This document shows, one piece after another, positions 59,781 to 64,000 of a DNA stretch of 64,000 nt; the first letter of the stretch is position 1, and each line of letters opens with the position of its first letter. The notes beneath the pieces were generated by a model, which saw only the letters and a program-made list of their open reading frames with translations, ran no database searches and was not told the DNA's origin. Position numbers and translations under genes: made by a program. Where the stretch lies: assembly GCA_964412015.1 (NCBI GenBank), contig CAYPMO010000014.1, positions 9,260 through 73,259 of the forward strand, read 5' to 3'. Origin of the DNA: SZUA-318 sp964412015 (lineage in GTDB: Bacteria; Gemmatimonadota; Gemmatimonadetes; Longimicrobiales; Gaopeijiaceae).

Positions 59781-62700
59781 AGGTCTTGCCTAACGCGGGC
59801 TCGGCGAGAACATTCGGCGCTTGCCCCTCTACGCACCGTCCGCGAAACGCACCCCAGTACAGGGGAGTCGGAGAATCGTCTGTGCACGGCTCAAGTGTAG
59901 AGCGGGAACGGCTGAGCCTCACGCTTTTTGGGGGACCACTCCTCCATAGCAACTCCGGGACGCCGATTCGGCTGACCCCCTCACATGAGCGGCTCGTAAC
60001 CATGGTCTGGGGGCACGAGAAACGCGGCCTTTCTCGCGCTACGGCCATCTACCTCCTTTGGGAAGAGGGAGACACTCGTCGCGCCCGACAGCGGCTGAGG
60101 CAACTCCTTCACGACCTAAGCCTCCGCGTTGGACTTCGGCCGGTGGCACGCGCGAGCGACGACTACCTGGCGCCAGAGTTCGGTCTAGTACCTTCCGACC
60201 TTGAAGCGTTCCGCGATGCTCTGGACCGACGCGACCTCCGAGCAGCACTTGCTCTGTACCGACTCGGCTTCGCGGTTCGGCTCGATGGGCGCAGTAACAC
60301 TGAGGAGTATGAGGATTGGCTCGCGTCTAAACGCGAGACCCTGCGCCGCCGCCTCCGCGATACGGCCGCGAGCGAATGGGACCGCCGGAGATCCTCAAGT
60401 GCCTTGCACGAGGCACGCGACGCTGCCGAGGTGCTTGCTGCTATTGAGCCGGATTCCGAAAGCGCGGTCATGAAGCTCGTTGAGTCATGTGCGATAGCAG
60501 GGGATCTCGAAGCCGCCGAAGCCGCCGCGCGCGACTATCTGGCTGGCCCAAGTAAAGGCCTGAAACTCTCAAAGACGTGGGCGGAGTTGCTCGCCCGCGT
60601 CCGACGCATGAACCCCCTCCATGTCCCCGTCGCCCCCACAAAACCGCCTCCACCGCCCTTCATTGGGCGAAGTGACCATCTCGCCGCAGCTCGACGGATC
60701 CTCCGGCGCGTCGCGGAAGGCAACTTCGAGTTCCTACTCATTAAAGGTGAGAGCGGTGTGGGAAAGAGCCGGTTCGTGGACGAGCTAACGCGCGAAGCGA
60801 TTCTCTCCGGCTTCACGTGCCTCGTTGCACGGCCCACGGAACTTGAGCAGCGGATTCCATTGAACGTTTTGGTAGACATGCTGGGAAATCCTTCCGTCAC
60901 TCACCACATCCTCGCTCTTGAGGAGCCCTGGAGGTCAGTTATCACGGCGCTCCTCCCGACGCTGCCCAACAAGTTACAGCCACCCGTCGTACCTCCTATC
61001 GCAGAGATGAGCCTCACTCGCAGGCTTTTCGACGCCTTTGCCATTCTATTCTCACAGATCGTGGCGCACGAACCGTTATTGCTTCTTATTGACGATTTCC
61101 AGTGGGCTGACGCCACCACTGTCGCGATCCTACAGTTCGTCCAAAGACGTTGGCGTGCCGGGCCGTTTGGGGTCGTTGTGACCGTCCGTCCGGACCAGGC
61201 ATCAGGTCGTGACGCACTAGATGCCTATATGACGGAGACCCGCGACCTTCCGGTGACCTCCATCGAACTCGGCGAACTTCCCGAGTCGGCTGCCCGCGCT
61301 CTAGTTGATTTTGTCGCCACCCAAGCCCTCGAGGCGCCGATCACGAGCCGCTTACTCGCCGTCGCCGGCCGGAACCCATTCTATCTCATCGAACTCACCC
61401 GAGACTATCTCGCAGGCGAGGTGCAACTCCCCGAGTTGCCGATGGATGCCGTGCTCCTACCAATCTCGCTGCGCCAACTCCTTGAGCCCCGCATCGAAGC
61501 GCTGACAGATGGTGCCGCCAGCGTCAGCGCTTACCTCGCAGCGTTCGGTCGCTGGGTTACCCTTCCAGACCTCGCGCGTCTCACCTGCAAGCCTGAGGAC
61601 GGAGTCGCTGTCGACGTAGAAACGCTCGAACAGTGCCGCCTCGTATCAGTCGAGAGGGGGCGCGTTCGCCTTGCGCATGAACTCTTTCGGAGCGCCGTCT
61701 ATCAACGCCTCAGCGCCACACGTCGTTCGTTCTTGCATGGCGAAATCGGTACATTTCTCGAACAAACGGGAAGTCAACAGCCCGGCGAGATAGCCATACA
61801 CTACGACCGAGCTGGGAACGCACCTGGCGCGGCGAAAAAGGCGCGCGAGGCTGCAGATCACGCGCTGGAGAGCGGAGCGATGTCTGAGGCCGCCTATTTC
61901 CTTCAACTCGTGGTCGAAAATGTGGCTGACGGCACGCTGAAGGCTGAAGCGACGGCTGATTTGGCCCGGGCCCTGCACATGGATCGCGAGATCGGAAAGG
62001 CAAATCCGACGCTTGAACTCGCAGCTACTCGCTTGCGAGCTATGGGGGACCAGAGGAAGGCACTCCGAATGGACGTTCGCCGCGTCGAAGGCCTCGCAGA
62101 ACTTGGCGCCGCACCACTATCCGAACTGCTCGATCGGATCGCGACCGTCAAGGCACTAGCCCGGTCCTCGAAGGATGATGAGGTACTCGCGCTTGCGCTG
62201 GACACCGAGCTACATCTGCTTCACCGCGCTGGCAGAGTCGAACAGATTGGCACCCTATTTGAGGAAATCCGCAGCGTCGCTTCAAGCTCAAATCCCGCAG
62301 GAGCATGTTTGGCCAACGGTGCCCTAGCCCTCAATGTGTTCTTTGGGGACGCCGCCGAAGGTCTCCGCTGCGCTAGAGAGGCGGTCGGACTCGCGGAAGA
62401 GGCACAGCAGTACCAGTTGCGGAGCGAAGCCAGGCTGTTCGTGGCGCTATACATTCAAGGGTTGGGCAAGACACCCGAAGCCCATCGGACGCTCACACGT
62501 GCCCGAACCTTGGCTCAGAAGAGCGGTGACCTCCTCATTAGGTCACACATCGAGAACAACGCCGGGCTAGCCCACATCGACGCATGTGAACTCGACGAGG
62601 CTGCCACGTGCTTCGATGCCGTCAACTCAATCCTGCGTGGCGCCGACGCGTCAATGGCGCGATTGGGACTCTACTACAATCTCGGCGAATTGGCCTTCCT

Positions 62701-63163
62701 TCGGGGCGACCTTGCCGATGCGCTAAGTACGTTCACGGCGGCAGAGTGCCTCCTCACCTCCTCAACCATGCCGCAAGACGCATGGGCATTGACAAACGCT
62801 GCGATCGGGCTCTGCTCGTTGGAAATCGGTGCGCTCGGTGAGGCCCGTCGCCGGGAAGGACTCATGGGGACATTTCCAACGTCATGGCATTTCGACCCGA
62901 CCATGGTCCTGACGTTCGCCGCACGACTTCTCGAGACTCGAGGCAGACAAGATGAAGCCCTGCGGCTTCTGAGGGAGCACAATCAAGTTCTCCGTCACCG
63001 GTTCCCAGTAGCTTGGATGAAGCTCGCGCCCATCGAAGCCCGTTTCGCCCGAAGAGCCGGGGAGAGATTGTGGAAGCAACTGCTCTTCGAAGCCGCGGAG
63101 CGTGCACATACGCTCGGCATGCCAGGGCGCGCACAAGCGCTACTCGACGTAACCGCATACTAG
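59777..63163 (+). CDS. BTAD-AAA-TPR regulatory ATPase
   Basis: 1128 residues. N-terminal OmpR/BTAD-type region (LSLTLFGGPLLHSNSGTPIRLTP; LYLWEEG-like ATAIYLLWEEGDTRRARQRLRQLLHDL), then the BTAD helices to about residue 260. An AAA/STAND ATPase follows with Walker A LIKGESGVGKSRFVDE (about 322-337) and Walker B LLLLIDDFQWADATT (about 433-447). The last 500 residues are TPR-like helical repeats. This is the AfsR/SARP-large-regulator architecture without a LuxR HTH at the C-terminus. Base composition is clearly lower in GC than the core genes, which suggests transfer. It may work with the coupled AraC-like protein. Confidence 0.82.
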   Translation: MKVLPNAGSARTFGACPSTHRPRNAPQYRGVGESSVHGSSVERERLSLTLFGGPLLHSNSGTPIRLTPSHERLVTMVWGHEKRGLSRATAIYLLWEEGDTRRARQRLRQLLHDLSLRVGLRPVARASDDYLAPEFGLVPSDLEAFRDALDRRDLRAALALYRLGFAVRLDGRSNTEEYEDWLASKRETLRRRLRDTAASEWDRRRSSSALHEARDAAEVLAAIEPDSESAVMKLVESCAIAGDLEAAEAAARDYLAGPSKGLKLSKTWAELLARVRRMNPLHVPVAPTKPPPPPFIGRSDHLAAARRILRRVAEGNFEFLLIKGESGVGKSRFVDELTREAILSGFTCLVARPTELEQRIPLNVLVDMLGNPSVTHHILALEEPWRSVITALLPTLPNKLQPPVVPPIAEMSLTRRLFDAFAILFSQIVAHEPLLLLIDDFQWADATTVAILQFVQRRWRAGPFGVVVTVRPDQASGRDALDAYMTETRDLPVTSIELGELPESAARALVDFVATQALEAPITSRLLAVAGRNPFYLIELTRDYLAGEVQLPELPMDAVLLPISLRQLLEPRIEALTDGAASVSAYLAAFGRWVTLPDLARLTCKPEDGVAVDVETLEQCRLVSVERGRVRLAHELFRSAVYQRLSATRRSFLHGEIGTFLEQTGSQQPGEIAIHYDRAGNAPGAAKKAREAADHALESGAMSEAAYFLQLVVENVADGTLKAEATADLARALHMDREIGKANPTLELAATRLRAMGDQRKALRMDVRRVEGLAELGAAPLSELLDRIATVKALARSSKDDEVLALALDTELHLLHRAGRVEQIGTLFEEIRSVASSSNPAGACLANGALALNVFFGDAAEGLRCAREAVGLAEEAQQYQLRSEARLFVALYIQGLGKTPEAHRTLTRARTLAQKSGDLLIRSHIENNAGLAHIDACELDEAATCFDAVNSILRGADASMARLGLYYNLGELAFLRGDLADALSTFTAAECLLTSSTMPQDAWALTNAAIGLCSLEIGALGEARRREGLMGTFPTSWHFDPTMVLTFAARLLETRGRQDEALRLLREHNQVLRHRFPVAWMKLAPIEARFARRAGERLWKQLLFEAAERAHTLGMPGRAQALLDVTAY

Positions 63164-63217
63164 TGCTACACCCCGAAAGTTCTGGTACATGCCACGCAAA
63201 TGTAGTAGAATGGTGGC

Positions 63218-63389
63218 ATGGGCCTGCAGCTGTCGGCAAGCGAAGCGCGGGAGTTGGAACGAATCGTCCGACAGGGACAGGGCGAAGCGCGCCTGTACCG
63301 ACGAGCCCGCATGGTTCAGATGGCGGCGTCGGGTGCGTCGATCGCGGCGATCGCCCGAGCGTTGGGCACCAATCGGACGCGGGTGCCCG
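63218..63389 (+). pseudogene. IS630-type transposase, N-terminal HTH fragment
   Basis: The ATG at 63218 gives MGLQLSASEARELERIVRQG and RLYRRARMVQMAASGASIAAIARALGTNRTRV, the Tc1/IS630-type N-terminal helix-turn-helix. Homology stops at TRV near 63389, where a sequence starting TGTCAACCCC (63395) begins, consistent with insertion of another element. The DDE domain is missing. Confidence 0.75.
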
Positions 63390-63394
63390 GAGCC

Positions 63395-63957
63395 TGTCAA
63401 CCCCGATGAGACACTTGGTGGTGCGGATTTAGTGAGCAGCGTCCTCCTCGGTCTTGGGGGGGTTGATCCAGGCTGCGGTGGGCAGCTTGGGGGGTTGGGG
63501 TAGGCCCCGCATGAAGCGCTCGGGGTTGGCGGCGTAGGCAGCCGCCAGCACGCGGGCGCGTTGCTCCCTGGCCTCCACGGCCCGGCCGTAGTGGACCATG
63601 GCCGGCGTCATGAGGCCGATGCCGGAGTGGCGATGCTCATGGTTGTACCAGGGGAAGAAGCCCCGGCCCCAGGAGCGTGAGTGCAGGATCGAGTCGAAGC
63701 GGTCCGGGAAGTCGGGCCAGTACTTGAGCGTCTTGAACTGGGCCTCCGAGTAGGGGTTGTCCGAGGAGGTGTAGGGCCGGGAGTGCGTCTTCGTGACACC
63801 GAGATCGGCGAGCAGGAACGCCACCGGCTTCGACCTCATGGCAGGGCCGCGGTCGGCGTGGACGGTGAGTTGGCCGGCCTCGACGCCCTGCTGCTCGATG
63901 CTCTGGGCGATGAGTTGCTGGGCTACCTGGGCCGCGTGGCCAGCCTGTGGCCGAGCA
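63395..63957 (-). mobile_element. IS3-family-like element, truncated
   Basis: The element seems to start with TGTCAACCCC at 63395 (TG end, typical of IS3 ends) and runs to 63957, where a different terminus interrupts it. It contains the C-terminal part of a DDE transposase on the minus strand. The orfA part and the first half of orfB are absent. Confidence 0.6.
63429..63957 (-). pseudogene. IS3-type transposase (rve/integrase core), C-terminal part
   Basis: The frame reads AQQLIAQSIEQQGV, LTVHADRGPAMRSKPVAFLL, then THSRPYTSSDNPYSEAQFKTLKYWPDF and FFPWYNHEHRHSGIGLMTPAMVHYG. HADRG and the downstream DNPYSEAQFKTLK region (with the catalytic Glu) are standard for IS3-family OrfB. The frame meets a stop at the junction with the next element (about 63957-63965), so the N-terminal half is lost. 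An ATG at 63839 is internal to the domain. Confidence 0.85.
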
Positions 63958-64000
63958 TGTCAAGTGACCCCGCAAAGAGCAGGGAACGTGACCCCCCGGC
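63958..64000. mobile_element. End of an IS21-like element, cut by the window edge
   Basis: TGTCAAGTGACCCC at 63958 is followed by a second GTGACCCC (63988-63995). Spaced GTGACCCC repeats behind a TGT end are typical of IS21-family termini. The rest of the element would lie beyond 64000. The family call rests on these terminal repeats only. Confidence 0.45.

Noticed and set aside
59715..63216. Shared 12-mer TAGAATGGTGGC near the end of the AraC gene and before the IS630 fragment
   Set aside because: A 12-bp match is expected by chance in 64 kb and no longer similarity surrounds it.

Overview
The window is GC-rich (clearly above 60%), densely coded bacterial chromosome. A phylum-level guess is Gemmatimonadota or a close relative such as Acidobacteriota. 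The basis is an ECF-like sigma factor paired with a PknB/TPR kinase, many secreted metallopeptidases (M6, M14 and an HExxH/DUF5117-like enzyme), a DUF5916-like outer-membrane protein, orphan TonB-plug lipoproteins and a SufU-type SUF operon. This rests on gene content only. No rRNA, tRNA, CRISPR array or replication origin was seen, and no gap between genes exceeds about 200 bp.

Layout. 1-4.4 kb: a broken edge (DUF4160 gene cut by the window border, plus an ATP-sulfurylase N-terminal remnant), then a penicillin-acylase-family hydrolase and a polytopic membrane protein. 4.4-8.3 kb: a coupled cluster lutA-lutB-lutC-comD-comE, joining iron-sulfur 2-hydroxyacid oxidation to a TPP-dependent 3-sulfo- or 3-phosphonopyruvate-type decarboxylase. 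8.4-12.5 kb: Spy-like protein, M6 protease, lipoprotein and patatin. 12.5-18.9 kb: SUF operon sufC-sufB-sufD-Rieske-sufS-sufU with ogt at its end. 18.9-25.9 kb: sigma factor and kinase (kinase probably truncated), a dadA-like oxidoreductase, a zinc alcohol dehydrogenase, an EF-hand protein, a cyanophycinase-like peptidase and a PH-like membrane protein. 26-35.3 kb: a DASS transporter coupled to a Glu/Leu-type dehydrogenase, bacilliredoxin, LiaF-like protein, a lipoprotein amidohydrolase, two tandem plug-domain lipoproteins, an M20 deacylase and a 7Fe ferredoxin. 35.4-46.3 kb: degenerate RelA/SpoT-HD-like protein, two alpha/beta hydrolases, a PduO-type adenosyltransferase, an HTH/zinc-ribbon/membrane-anchor protein, RDD protein, HD phosphohydrolase, CcdA with a lipoprotein thioredoxin, a secreted beta-propeller protein, a large metalloprotease and an HNH-fold relic.

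46.3-55.6 kb is accessory in character. An 86-bp duplication brackets an AAA/DUF4143 ATPase gene and a plug protein, and a 16-bp hairpin repeat brackets an Xre/MbcA-RES toxin-antitoxin pair. Two VapBC-type modules flank a MarR-type regulator and arsM. Matching palindromes at the marR start codon and upstream of arsM indicate that the MarR protein controls both genes. 55.7-58.7 kb: DUF5916-like outer-membrane protein and a TetR regulator with its own palindrome. 58.8-64 kb: a visibly AT-richer insert carrying an AraC-like regulator translationally coupled to a 1128-residue BTAD/AAA/TPR regulator. It ends in a nest of IS remnants (IS630-like, IS3-like, IS21-like end), which suggests horizontal acquisition.

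The items most worth follow-up are the MarR-arsM circuit, the lut-com cluster, the duplications bracketing the ATPase and the RES module, the orphan plug lipoproteins, and the AraC/BTAD pair.
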